Origin: Galbula dea
Lineage: Eukaryota > Chordata > Aves > Piciformes > Galbulidae
Reading direction: 5' to 3'
DNA length: 64,000 nt
Assembly: GCA_013399015.1 (NCBI GenBank)
Contig: VWZX01009108.1
Location: 3,154,822-3,218,821, forward strand
Shown: positions 27,401 to 39,291 of the stretch, piece by piece
How the letters are laid out: every line of letters starts with the position of its first letter
Position numbering within the stretch: the stretch's first letter is position 1
Translations under genes and position numbers: made by a program
The notes under the pieces: generated by a model
Told to the model about the DNA's origin: nothing
What the model saw: only the letters and a program-made list of their open reading frames with translations
Database searches by the model: none

Positions 27401-30400
27401 GGGATGCATCTGACAGATTGCTACCCCAGGAAAATCAAACTGGACTCAGGATCTGTAGATGAGAAGAGGCCAGAAGGGGCAAACTCCATTATATTTGTGC
27501 TGTTAATTTCCAAGACCTCCCGGTCTAGTTGGCTGCCATCCTTCTTCCTTTTTAACCTCTTTTCATATTGCTCCTGCAAGGCTGCTTTATCAAATAAGAA
27601 TCCATGACACTGTTCCTGGATTTTCTCTGCATACAGCTCTAAGTGCCTTTTCCCATTGGCAGTTCAGCTGAGAGCATTGCACAGCTTGGGCTGACAGACA
27701 TCCAAGGGTTGTCTTCAGGAGTTGTCTCTTATCTGACATTCACACAGCTGGGAAGTCAGTTCTGCTGGTGTTCTCATACAGGATCAATTAACAAGTATAA
27801 GAAGCTTTCTTACCATACAGACAAAGGTGTAAATGCAGTTGAATTGCCCAGGCTGGTGTTGAGCTGAAGTGTTGGGGCTCAGCTGAGGGCTGGTGCTTTG
27901 GCAATCCACAGCAAGGTGGCTGTTTCCTTGCTTTGTGTCAGGGCCTGATTTAGGAAATCTGAAACTGAGACTTCCCAAAGAATTAGATATAGCTATTTTC
28001 TAATTGAGATGCTGCAGGGAAAAAAAAACAGGTTTGGACAGAACCAGAGATGTCAGAGTCATCAGTTCAAAGTCACTCTTGGAGTTTATCTGTAGGTGTT
28101 TGTCAGTCGAGTAGGCACTTGCTTCTCTCACAGGCCATTTAGCATGAGAATCCCATCTCCTTCATTTGTCTTCTTGAGATATTGAGGACACATTGCTCTT
28201 CATGTGCCTGACATTCAGACAGGAAAGGCTGCACTCTGCCTGAGAACTGATGCCTGCTATCAGCTCTTTCAGTTGCAAATACAAATATTCAGTCGTTGTC
28301 CAATGCAATCTTTAAAAGGTAGCCAGTATCTCCTAGAAACTTCGATGAACATTTTGCTTAAAGACATTTTTCCTACTATAGCAAAGAACTTCTGTGGTTT
28401 CCTGCTTGTTCATTCTATTAAGCAGAAGTGTCAGATACAACTGCCAAGAAACAAAGATCTGTGACTTCTTTTCTCCACATAAATATGCTGAGTCTAGACC
28501 TGAAGTCTCCATCCTGCTGGTGACAATGTCTTCAGCAGGAATATAGAATGACTTCACCCAAACACTGAACTTCTTTTGCCCCACAACTTTTTTTTTCCTC
28601 CAAAGTGGTATATTTTTTACTGTATAAATAACAGCTTGCCTGAGGAATGCAGAACATTAGCAAAAAAAAGAGGGAACTTTTTGTCTAGAGACTCTGATGA
28701 TTGCAATTGTACCACAACATTACAATGATGCAATGGGAGAGAAGTCAATGATCAATACATATTGTATCATCAATACAGGAGGCATAAGGAGAAAGAAAAA
28801 TAGAAATATCCAGAAGTGAAAAGGTGAACTTGCTAGTGAGATGTGAAATTATGCAGAAATCCAAACACATAGTTGGTGTAATCTCAAATCTGTCAGCCTT
28901 GACAGTATCCTTTTAAATGACTCCTTAAAAATGTTAATTGCACATCATGGGCACTTCAGCAATGACATTTCTGCCATCGAATGTCATGGGGACATTTTCC
29001 CTTTTATTATCCTTGAAAAGAAGTGAACTACTGGCATTAGCCACCAGGTAACTGTACCAGGAATGTAATGGATACCTCCAATATTTATGTTGGTTCTGCT
29101 TTTAATAGGCTTCTTTTTAAATTTACAGTGAGAGCAAGGTGTGGATGGTAGTAGGAAGGCAACATTGTTAAGCTTTGCTTTGTGAACTGTAAAATAAAGG
29201 TTTGCACATCAGCCTTCCAGAGCTACAGGGGCTGAAGGCCCTGCAGTCCCTGATTTTTCTAGCTTTGAATAAGAGCTGCTTTATAACTGCAGACTGGAGA
29301 AGGTGCAAATAATACCTGCAGATAATCAGTAGATCTGAATTAGTTCACTAAACCTGCCTGCTCTGCTCTCCCCTCAGTTGTCACCTACATCATTCCCATT
29401 TCCATGGAGTTTCAGCTGAGCTCAATATTCATCCTACTGTTACTGCTCAGGCTAGCTTTACCTTAGGCAAGTTTGAGTTTCTTCTTTACCCTGATTATAA
29501 TTTACTTTGGCATAGTAAAGACCATGTGGGCAGCATACAATATTCAAGAGAATTCACAAGAAAAGAGTAGAATTAGAAGAGCATGTCATATAGTCTACAA
29601 ATACAGAAAATAATCTAGTCTGAGGGAAGATAAGACCTGAGACTGGGGAAAAGGAATATATTCCTGCTGCAGACTGCTCCTTAGTGAAGCTTGCAAAATT
29701 ATATTGACTTTCTAGAAATAAAACTACTTCTCCACCTTCCCCAGGCTGATATTCTCTAGCTCTAGATTGTACACAGTATTATTCAACTCCCTGCAGCTTC
29801 TAGTCTGAGGGGCTCCACACAGACTGAGTTTGCTCTGAGATAAAATTGCAGCTGTTGAGCTTATTTCTCAAAGGATGCAGCTCATTTCGAGATCTTTTAC
29901 TCTCTACCCAGGCAGCTTCACCGACACCTAGAAAAGCTCCTCATCCTCCTCATGGAGGTCTCCTGCACCAACCAGTTGCTGATCTGAAAAATCCCTTCAT
30001 CTTCTTTGTGCACTTGAGCTTGAAAAGCTGCAAATGTGCCCAGAAGGAATGTAGAGGAGAGCATGGGGCTGGCACTCATGAGCTTGACTTTTCGTTTCCC
30101 TGTGAACTTTGTTCATGGCCAGAAAGTTGGATAAACTGCTTTAGTTCAGCTTTGGGTTATTTTCTTCATTGTGTTACCATAATATTCAACACTTACTTGT
30201 ATGTGTGCTTTCTTTCCATCCATTGCCTCTACAAAATGCAGATATTTTATCAGCTTTGCATGCCTGGTGAGCAGCTACCCTTCTGAGAAGGAATTAGGAT
30301 CTTTATGCACAAAGATTTTTGGAGTAGCAAGCATAGCCCCAGAGCAGAAGAAAAACCCTACAGTAGAAACTCTAGGAACTGGAACCTGAAGACACCTGAC

Positions 30401-31133
30401 TTGTAAATTAGGTGTGCATATCACACATCTGATTTACATATGCAGTTATGTATAAATGTGATTTGTCTTGCCAGCTGATTCATCATGCAGTTTCATCTTC
30501 AGTTTGTTTCAAATCAGGTGCAAATGCCTGATACACTTACCTCTCCAGGAGCAGTACCTGGAGGGATGTTGTGCATAGCAATCAGCAGTTAGGCTGCATC
30601 CCTGTCTTTGATCAATGTGGCATTTGAGGGCATAACAGACCACAGGTGTCTGGCACAGGCCAGTGTTAGTAACCAGTTTCTGGTCATGTCAACAGCAACT
30701 GAGACATCTTCACTGGAAGGAAGTAGCCTGCTGGGGCTAAGCAGACACTTCTACATCTCTGTGCCATTCTGATTATATTTTCAAATCTCATTGCTAATTG
30801 TGCATACTTTGATTTTCTTCATGTCCCCCTGGAGAGCACCAGTTTGACACCTGGGAGAGCATGCTTGTGAAATTGGTGACCTGTCTCTTGAATTGTTCTG
30901 CACTGTAATTTTTGCAAGTAGAATTTGGCATGGATGGCAGACACAAGTTGAGACTGAAAGAGGGGGCCGAGTCCATCTGACTCACAAATGGATTTAGTAA
31001 ATGGATTACCTTGTTCTATATCAATTCAAGGGATACTACTGCTTATAAGTGGAATAAAACACCCATTCAAGATATTTTTAATCAGAAAATCTCTTATATA
31101 AGCTACTTTTTCAGAGATCTTCTCCTGTCTCTG

Positions 31134-31167
31134 AATATTTGGGAGCACTGTCTGCTCCCAAACTATT
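31134..31167. repeat. Perfect 10-bp inverted repeat, extendable hairpin
   Basis: TTTGGGAGCA (31138-31147) and TGCTCCCAAA (31153-31162) are exact reverse complements separated by the five-base loop CTGTC. Allowing one bulged C at 31163, four further pairs (AATA with TATT) extend the stem to 14 bp. The loop is short for a microRNA precursor. No flanking target-site duplication was noticed. Confidence 0.75.
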
Positions 31168-32100
31168 AAAGTAAGCAGTTAAAAGTGAATGATAAAACAT
31201 GCTTTTGTGTGTGTGACCTCATCTTGCTGGTTTTAGTAGGCTGAAAGAGCCATATAAACTCATGCTGATTATTGGAAGGATTCTGACTTCCTTTCTCCAT
31301 TTGAAAGCTCTGGAGTGAATCTCTGGAAACCTCTGCTCAGGATCTCCTTTCCAGTGGTGTCTCTTGGAAGATTTTTTCAATGCTTACACATTTGCTGTCT
31401 CCAGAAGAGGAAAATACTGCTTGCTTACACTGATTCTGGAGAGATTCCAGTGCTGGATGAATACTCAGAAGAAAATGTCCTTCTCAGAGGCAGGAAGAGA
31501 TGATGAATCACTCTGGAAGCTTATTTTTTGACCAATCTGCCTATGTATTTTGTTGTCTGAAATTATAAAGAAGACATTAGCAGACTAATGCATTGCACAA
31601 ACTGCATGGAAAATGAGATAAAGGTGAGAGATGATGTTAGCTCAGTGCTGGGATTTGCACATAGCCTTTATACAATGGCACCAGTCTAAGGCAGAGGGTC
31701 ACATGCCTGCTTTCTTTGGGAAAAGGGAAAAATCAATCTCATCTACCTTGTGCCTGGGTGTGATGTAGTATCAGAGAAGACTAATGAGGCTGCTATCTTG
31801 ACTGCAGCATTTATTGGTGATTATTGACTCTAAAACAATGCTCTGCATAGAAGGAAGAAATTGGTGTGTTATTGTGATCCCCAGTCAGGTCTCCCTCCTT
31901 TAGGGGCTATCTCATTCAGCTTTCTGCCTGTCCAAGAGAGGAGCATTGCTGCTTTTCTGTACTCTAATTAGCAACATGACTTCTGCTCATTGTTCTAGGG
32001 CAGCAGTTAAGATCCCCGAGATTAGTACCTGTGGGCAAGGCTTGTACAGAGAAGTCAGACAGATGCCACATCCTCATAATATTTTTTGAGACTAGAAGAA

Positions 32101-32150
32101 AAAAATTATTATCCATCTTGTTCAAATGGGAAATAAAGGCAGAGAAATGT
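32101..32150 (-). mobile_element. Possible inverted MIR-like fragment
   Basis: AATTATTATCCATCTTGTTC followed by AAATGGGAAATAAAGGCAGA and GAAATGT resembles the complement of the MIR 3' region (ATTATTATCCCCATTTTACAGATGAGGAAACTGAGGCACAGAGAG). Only about 50 bases can be matched by eye and divergence is high, so it could be coincidence. The inverted MIR-like element 300 bp downstream makes it somewhat more plausible. Confidence 0.35.
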
Positions 32151-32440
32151 GCTCTCTCTCTCACTTATGCCACCCAGACATTATATATTTTGTACCTAAA
32201 ATTTCCCTGGCAAGTGGGAACTCAGCATAATGCAGCATTTGAATCATGAGTGGTCTCTGACTCTTTCCTGCATGGCATGTGGTTGAACCTAGCTGAGATC
32301 CTGAGGCTCAGGACTAACATGATAAAGATATTGTATTCAGGTGCCTAAAGTAGCAGACAGACACCAGAGGTTTATTTTAAAGCTCCATGATGCATAATTC
32401 CTATTGATTTTATTTTAGCTGTAAGGATCAGTACCTTCAT

Positions 32441-32548
32441 GTCTTGCCTGAGGTCATTAAAGGATGCTGTGGAAGAGCTGGGAAGTGAAATGAGATTTCC
32501 TGTCTCAGTCCAATACCTTAATCAAAAAGCTATGTTCTATATCACTGT
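32441..32548 (-). mobile_element. Inverted MIR-type SINE remnant
   Basis: CTTGCCTGAGGTCATTAAAG, then GTGGAAGAGCTGGGAAGTGA, then GATTTCCTGTCTCAGTCCAA follow the complement of a MIR-type SINE 5' half (CTTGCCCAAGGTCACACAGC, TGGCAGAGCTGGGATTCGAA, CCCAGGTCTCCTGACTCCCAGTCC). The match runs through the part derived from the tRNA B box and towards the 5' end of the SINE, on the minus strand. The copy is old and truncated. Confidence 0.65.
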
Positions 32549-33510
32549 TTATGACAAGAAAGCTAGGAAACCTTATTAAGTAATCTAACTCTCATCTGGA
32601 CTGTATGAAGAAATCAAGTACAGCATTATATCATCCCTTTGAAGATGTACATGTATATTATGTCATGTTGCTCAAGAGTTTGCTAAGTTGTACCTTGGAT
32701 GTTTCCCTTTGAAGACCTTTGTAATACTTTTAATGTGGTAGTTTGCCATGAGATGATGTCCTTCCCTATCTGTTAATTGCCAAAATAGATCATCCTTTTC
32801 TTTCTCCTCTGCTGGTTTTTATGGTTTAAGAATGAAAGCTAGGCTGATACTGCAAAATAAGAAATTTAAACTGGATTTGGTCTCCAGTGGTTGACATTCT
32901 TTAATTATTACATCCTTTCCACAGGTTTGCAAAGGGATTCACTTTGGAACAGCTTTTGTTAGGGACCTGCTCTAAGAAACTTAACATGAAGCATTTGTAC
33001 ACCATTTGATCATGTGTTTCAGAAGGGAAATGGATGGCTTGAGGTCCCAGTTTTAACAGATTTAACAGTATTTAGCAAATAGGTGACTGATTCAAAGCAA
33101 CCTGGGTTGCTAATGATTCACCCTTTGTTAACATTGAGTGCTGACTGTGTAAGTGAATCGGTCTGTAAAGATCTACCCACATAACTTCATCCTCAGTCAC
33201 ACTTTCCAGATCAGGTTCTACTCTCTCTGTTTTGTTATTTTTTTCTTCAATTGCTGTGGTTCATCCTGATGCCAGGCTGTGGCCCTTGCAGGTGGCCCAG
33301 TTATCAAATGGGATGAGGAAGAGGTGCAGGAGGAGCAAGAAAGAATAGCAGGAATAGAGCAACATATGTCCTCTACCTGATTATAGTCTTCCAAGATGGG
33401 AAGAGGCATTGGTGGACAGAGCTAAGTGGGCTGAGGTACAGGTTGCTGGTTGCTGTGGGGTCCAGTTTGACTGTTGGCTTTTGAGTTTGTATGTTCCAGT
33501 AACATACTTC

Positions 33511-33580
33511 AACGTTGAGAGATGGCCTCTATGATCCTTGTGGGTTCCTTCCAACTCAGAACATTCTATGATTCTGTGAA
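33511..33580 (+). mobile_element. CR1 LINE 3'-end fragment
   Basis: GGCCTCTATGATCCTTGTGG followed by GTTCCTTCCAACTCAGAACA and TTCTATGATTCTGTGA matches the 3' terminus of avian CR1, including the terminal ATTCTATGATTCTGTGA octamer-type repeat. It is a short, 5'-truncated copy in the sense orientation of the host gene. The upstream 100 bases may belong to it but are not recognisable. Confidence 0.88.
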
Positions 33581-34361
33581 TACATTAATTTTAGTGCAGA
33601 GTAAGATGTGCAATATAGCTGAGGGATAATGGGGTTTGTACCCTTTTCAATTTTTTATGTCATTTAGTAAGTGCTGATCTTGCATTAAGATGTCACTGTC
33701 AAACTGGGTAGCATTAAAGAGGAAAAAAGTTGCTGAATTTTCAGTGGGTCAAAGCATTCCCAGATCCCTAGGCACTTTCAGTAAAAATCTGGTGGAATAA
33801 AAGATGGCTAAAAAATGTTTTTAATCTAGGCTTTTTAAAATTTCTCTTTGGAGAGCCACTGTAATAAATCGAAATTATTGATTTAGCCTGGAGCAGCCTG
33901 AACATTCACTCATTTCAGAGTTGAAACTGCTCTATTACTCAGAGCAATAACCCAGCACTTGAAAATCTCTCATCAGAGACTCCTGGTCCACACATGTAGC
34001 CAGGCATTCAGGAAAGATTTCCGTTTGTTTATGGATCTTACCTCAGCTGAGATCTCTACGCTGCTTTCCTTTGTATCTGCCTCTCTTCTCCCACCGCACC
34101 CTGTCAAAGCCTCTGCAGCTCTGCGGGTCAGTTTCTGGGCTCAGCTGAGCCCATGTGTGGCTAGGACAAGGCATTTCAGCATTGACAAGTTCAACGTTGT
34201 TCCACCTCTTACTAGACCTCTGCAGAGGAACAGAATCTGGTCTGCATTCTAGTGTCTGTGGTGTTACCCACACTGAGTCTATCCATGGATGCATGACACC
34301 GTGTTTTAAATCCCCTGTGTTGAAGAGAGGGCTAACCCAGTCCTGGGTATCTTTAAAAGAG

Positions 34362-34460
34362 GAATCACACAGAATCACAGAAGGGACCTCAAAAGATAAT
34401 CTAGTCCAACCCCCCTGCCAGAGCAGGATTCCCTACAGTAGGTCACACAGGAACATCTCC
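34362..34460 (-). mobile_element. CR1 LINE 3'-end fragment (inverted)
   Basis: CACACAGAATCACAGAAGGG, then ACCTCAAAAGATAATCTAGT, then CCAACCCCCCTGCCAGAGCA, then GGATTCCCTACAGTAGGTCA match the complement of a CR1 tail (AGAATCACAGAATCAT...GACCTCAAAGATCATCCAGTCCAACCCCCCTGCCAAAGCAGGATCACC). About 100 bases are recognisable. It lies between two forward CR1 tails. Confidence 0.9.
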
Positions 34461-34796
34461 TTCCAAGAATAAATAATTCTCAGGGCGCTGAAGGTTTGGA
34501 TGATCAATAAATAGTTGCAAAGGATTGCTTAATATCATACTCAAAAATACTGTAAAATCAAGAATCCTGGTTAAGTTACCACTAACTGTTATCAAAAGTG
34601 TGTGTTCTTTCCATAGAACTGGCAGGAGCTGGTGAATTCCATGGCATTTTCTCCCTCTGTCACTTCTACTTTGCTTTTTATGCATTTTTTATTGTCTTTC
34701 CATTAACAGAATATTTCTGTTCCACCTTCTTTTTCTAAAACTGTGCTCCTCAGAAGCATTCACACAGCTCTGCAGCACTGTTCCTCCTCCTTCTCC

Positions 34797-34847
34797 TGGG
34801 GCAGTAATTTACTGCTAGCCTACGCCAGTAGTAAATTACTAACCCCA
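34797..34847. repeat. Imperfect palindrome / foldback element
   Basis: The arms TGGGGCAGTAATTTACTGCTAG (34797-34818) and CCAGTAGTAAATTACTAACCCCA (34825-34847) are inverted complements with few mismatches and a six-base spacer, CCTACG. The core 13 of 15 bases next to the spacer pair. Just downstream, CATCAGTAAGTTGCTGGCGCAGCTGCTG carries related words (CAGTAA, TTGCTGG). It could be a fossil MITE, a structured RNA segment or a chance cruciform. No family is recognised. Confidence 0.75.
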
Positions 34848-35897
34848 TCAGTAAGTTGCTGGCGCAGCTGCTGTAACCAATAAGTAGCACCTCATCATTG
34901 CCCATCTGCTCCAGCAAAAGGAGTAACTGGGTTCAGTGCTCCTCACTGTGCCTGTGTGCTCACACCCAGAGCCGGAGTGGCTGCTTAGCAGATCAAAGGG
35001 AGTCCTTACTCCCTTGTGCAAGCATGTGGGCCAGCCTAGCCCTGAATGATTAGCATAGTTATAAATGAAAATAAATCTAAGGAGTGAAGTGGCCCAGGGG
35101 AGCTCTCAATCCAATCGAATTAGACTCATATATCTACCCCAGAGCAATTCCTTCCAATCCCTGCCTTCCTGAAGCCTCATTTGTAATCACTACGTGCTGT
35201 GTACTTTAGAAAAGTTTGATAATGACTTGCTGTTCTGGCTGCTGAGCACTTCTAAATGTTAGATATTAAGGAATTGCTGTTTCAGTCACTGAACAAGCTC
35301 TGAACATTAAATGAGCTTCACCAGAAGTTTTTTTCTCAGCCATTACACATCTCTGAAGGCATATTTTTTTATTCAAGTGGATGCTTTCCCAGCTGTTGAT
35401 CATCTCTCTGTTTCTTCTGTAGGAAGAGAGAAGGAGGAAACTGATGAGAGTGTGACATTGTATAAAGGCTTTATTGCTATGGAGGGAGATGTGTGCATTA
35501 CTCACAAATGCAGGTGCTGAAGTAATTATGCAGGTCATCCTGAGAAAGTGCCAATAAAACCTTTCTATTGTCCCACACATATTTTCCAACAGTTTTGTGT
35601 CACATATTTTACAGAAGAAACATTTTTTTACAGAAATGTTTTAGAGGAATCTGTAGAATTTTGGTCCTGCTTTTTATCTGCCCACCACTAGAGCTTGATG
35701 CCTTGGGAAGAAGCAACCTTTGTCACGGGTCAACAAGGTACTTGGCTGAGCTAGCTCAGTGGATGGTACCTAGTGCTCAGTGAGAGCTAGAAATCCAAAC
35801 TAAGCAGATGTTTTTGAGGCAGTGTTGGAAATAGTGATAGCAATGATTTCTTTCACAGAATTGCTCATCAGTTATCAAAAATATGCATCATGTACAG

Positions 35898-35960
35898 AAT
35901 GATGTTGGACTAGATGATCTTTCGAGGTCCCTTCCAACTCCTAACATTCTATGATGTTGA
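35898..35960 (+). mobile_element. CR1 LINE 3'-end fragment
   Basis: AATGATGTTGGACTAGATGA followed by TCTTTCGAGGTCCCTTCCAA and CTCCTAACATTCTATGATG is a typical CR1 3' terminus in the forward orientation. It is 5'-truncated to roughly 60 recognisable bases. Confidence 0.9.
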
Positions 35961-38549
35961 TATTTAAGAGGCAAACACTGAAGATCATTTTAGACTACAG
36001 AATGAAGTCCTATGCTTCCCCTTTTCATCAATACCAGAGTGATGGTCCAAGGGCTAACAAGATTTGGAAAAGCACAGATCAGTTCCTTACCCTGTCCTAG
36101 TCTTCCATATCAGTAGTCCCTGGCTGCAACATGATCCCTGGAGAACTTCCCAAATCCATCTGCATGTGTGACTGCCAACTGTAGCCAACCTGAAAGAAGG
36201 TTCATGATGCAGGTGATTTCAAGATGTAGCCACCTCATAGTGCCTGTTTTCAATCATAGGACATACAAAAGTCTGTGGACACCTAGGTGTAACCAGCTCC
36301 AGCAGGCTATGCTCTGTCTGCTCTGCAGTTAAGTATGCCATGAAATGCTACACAGAAACTCGATGCCCAGAGATTTTGTTCTGGGTATTTCCTCCAGGTA
36401 GCTCAAAGCCAGGCTCAAGTTTGTGCTGCAGATAAACTGTGGGTAGCTCATGAGCAGAACACCAGGCAACTCTTAGAAACTGTCTGAAGAACCAGGGAAA
36501 ATGAGGTGTTGTAAATGGAGAGCTGGGAGCCAGAAGAAGGTGACCAGCCCTCACCAAAGTCAGCGCGCCAGGAATCAGTAGGCTTGTTGGAAATGAGCTT
36601 TGCCCTACCTACAGCTTCCCACCTAGAGCTCACTGATCCTGCCAGTAGAGCTCTGGGGCTTTTCTTATAAAGCTACACATTGCATAGCTACTTAGAGGCC
36701 ATCTAAAGAAGTGTAGACTTGATCAGAAATACTTTCCTGACATACATTATCTCTTCGAACAGCTTTGATGTGTGCAAAAATTTATCCTCTCTTTAGCGTA
36801 AGTGAAAGCACTGAGATAGTCAATCACATGGGAAAACTTTTCCTCTGTCAGTTACTAAGCATCAGATCTAGAAATGGTGAAAATAATGACATTTCAGGTG
36901 TCATTAATCTAAGGCATAATGGTGTCTTTAACAGCTAAATGAATGTTGTAGCTCAGGTGCTTTAGGTATCTTTGCATATAATCATACTTTCAAACAAACT
37001 GCAAAGTTCAATTCAGTCTGTATTCATTTTGCAGTGTCCCAGCAGTGTGTAAACCACAGTTATTGCCCTTGCCTTGTATTTACAAGCTCTAAGATTTATT
37101 TAGTGGGAACTAACTTCAAAGGGAATAGGCTGGTCTTGAGTTATGAATTGCTAAACCCATCCATCCATCACATTACTATACAAAATCACTCTTTAAATGC
37201 ATGGAGGAAGTATGCCACTATTGCAGAACTGTTCCAGTGTCTTGCTTTTGACACAGCAGAAAAACAGTAAAGAAATAAATGGAAAGCATTAAGGCAGTAT
37301 TAAGACTTTTCAAAGTAAGTCATCCAAATGAAAACTCATAATCAAAATAGTGATTATCAGGGGAATGTGTTTGCTTTCTAAGTAATCATGCAAAGTAAAG
37401 CACAGAAATGTCTTTAAGTAATACAAAATGGTGATTTCAGTTCAGAGGTAAAAGGAAAGTCTAGCACATAAGAATGTAAGTGCTTTGTACATGATCAGCT
37501 CTTGATGGATTTTCTCAGAAATGGGCCTTTGTGGATTGTACATAAAATAAAGAGGGGAAATTGAAACTGTTATGTGATGAATGCATCTGAAGGTGTGAGG
37601 AGGCTGGGTTTAGGTTACTGAAGCTAGGAAGATGCCCGTCTTTCTCTTCATTTTGCAAGTATTACACTGTAGGGTTAGGTTGAACTAATATTCTGTGAAA
37701 TATCAAGACTTCCTACACTGCACTAAGACATTTGGAAAGTTCCAGGAAAGTTAATGTATAATTTATGATGCAAATAATGTGTACTTCTTCTTTTAATTAA
37801 GCTAGCAGATACTCGAGCAAGTTTCTTTCATATATTCTTTCTATTTCTGATGTAAAGAAATGTAATGTGAGAAGAATTTCAACATCTATTTTCATATTTG
37901 TTATTCATATTGTCTAATGCCTCCTGACTTTCTATTATGTTTTACCTGCCACAGCTCTGTTCTTTCTATTTGATCTCAGCTTCAGGGCTTTTAATATCTT
38001 GAGAGTACCTCTAAGTTTAAACTAATCTTGTCATTTTGCCATTTAATCATATTGATTTTGTTAATGGCTTCCATGCAGCATATGTGAACTTCAGTTGCAC
38101 TGAGTTTCATTGCTAAGGATTCAGCTGATTTTGGTGGTGAACATCCACAGTGAATCTTGATTTTTCCTTTTGGCTCTGCTAACTCTGGGCTCTTCAGCCT
38201 GCACGAGCTGCACTGGACTTAGCTTTGGTTGGTCAGGGTTAAATCCATCTTGAAGTAGGGTAGAATCAGACTTTCAAAACCATAAAACCCATAATGGAAT
38301 AAATGTATTTTGCTTTATCAGATACAGTGTTCTGTATTTTGTCCCTCCACTTAGTGTTCATACGAAGAGCAGCTGACCCATTTTGAATAATTCCAGTTTG
38401 GGTGCTCTGAAGAAGTTGTAGATTGCAAAAGACCTTGTGTACATCTGCATATAAATAGCTGCATTTTCCAGTAGTTAATATGATTCACTTCATTTGCCTT
38501 CTCCAGTGAAAGTAATAGCTCTTCCCTTTCCCCCTTTCCCTCTTTTCAG

Positions 38550-38733
38550 AAGCACCAGTTTGTTCAATGAGGTCGTGCAGATGAGCTTTGAAATCGCCAG
38601 TTTCAGCAGCCTGTCTGGAACCCAGCCCATCACCTGGCAGGTGGAATACCCTCGGAAGGGGACCACAGACATAACCTTGTCTGAAATCTTCATCTGCCAG
38701 AAGGACCTGGTTGGAATTGTTCCATTGGCAATG
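38550..38733 (+). CDS. TMEM132C: TMEM132C-like internal exon B (184 nt, phase 2-0)
   Basis: The first base completes the split codon AG/A (Arg) from exon A. The exon then encodes STSLFNEVVQMSFEIASF, SSLSGTQPITWQVEYPRKG and onward to KDLVGIVPLAM. The block SLFNEVVQM-FEIASFSSLSGTQPITWQVEYPRKGT is the most conserved signature in this part of TMEM132C. TMEM132D has a different sequence before TWQVEYP. The acceptor is CCCTCTTTTCAG (AG at 38548-38549) and the donor is ATG/GTAAGA (GT at 38734-38735). The segment likely forms the end of the cohesin-like module and the junction to the first Ig-like module in the extracellular space. Joining to exon A creates an N-R-S glycosylation sequon. A cysteine in FICQKD is Ser in remembered mammalian TMEM132C, which is odd. 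Because the exon is phase 2-0, skipping it would shift the frame. The antisense open frames over it are shadows. Confidence 0.93.
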
Positions 38734-39273
38734 GTAAGAAACCCTTTCAGACATATCCGTCCCACTTGTGAATTTTGCCTCTCCTGTGCATAGTCTTGGT
38801 GGTGAAATTCTGGCAGTCTTTTCACTGAACAGTGCTCAGAGGTTTACAGCAGATAATTAGGTGAGTATTTATTTCCTGGAAGTGCTAGTCTTCAATATAT
38901 TCCTCCCCTTTGAAGAGCAGAACTGCTGTTCATATCAAATGAGGTCATGCCCAGCAATTTCCTGATCCAGAGTCTGTTAAGTCAGCAGAAAGTCTGTGCT
39001 ACATGGCAGATCTGAGAGGGAAATAATTGTCCTCATTGCCTATGGAGTTGAACAGAGAATATGTATTTGAGCATCTGTCCTCTAAAGACTTGAGTATGTG
39101 CATAAGGAAAGCTTTTGTGGTCAGGTTTTATTTTGAGGTAGTTGCCTTCCAGTATCTAATGTCAGACATCTGTCTACTGGCAGACTTAACATCATCTTGG
39201 TCATTTCTTGAAAGAATTCGCCAACTTCTTCTCTGTGTTCCATATCTGAGGGAGTCAAGGTTTTGTTTTGTTT

Positions 39274-39291
39274 TAATTATTATTATTATCA
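39274..39291. repeat. (ATT)n short trinucleotide repeat
   Basis: A run of ATT units (TTTTAATTATTATTATTATCATC) follows a TTTTG-rich stretch. It is short and imperfect, an ordinary intronic microsatellite. Confidence 0.75.

Larger units (their letters stand above)
4296..38549 (+). other. TMEM132C: 34.3-kb intron between exons A and B
   Basis: The intron runs from GTATGA (4296) to the acceptor TTTCCCTCTTTTCAG (ending 38549). It is phase 2. I see no convincing gene in it: every open frame is short, lacks a recognisable domain and has no codon signature. It contains the repeats listed separately: MIR-type remnants near 22.3, 24.4, 32.1 and 32.5 kb, three CR1 tails at 33.5-36.0 kb, an (AG)n tract at 18.25 kb, an A-rich tract at 19.8 kb, a T-rich block at 16.6 kb and a tandem 16-mer at 7.1 kb. 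It also contains two hairpins at 31.1 and 34.8 kb. The rest looks like unique intronic DNA. Enhancers may be present but cannot be called without alignment. Confidence 0.88.

Noticed and set aside
29846..30286. 146-codon + strand open frame
   Set aside because: Low-complexity hydrophobic translation with no family resemblance; chance open frame in the 34-kb intron.
36279..36290. 12-bp palindrome ACACCTAGGTGT
   Set aside because: Short enough to be expected by chance in 64 kb.
38485..38825. Minus-strand open frames of 89 and 111 codons over exon B
   Set aside because: They are antisense shadows of a real coding exon.
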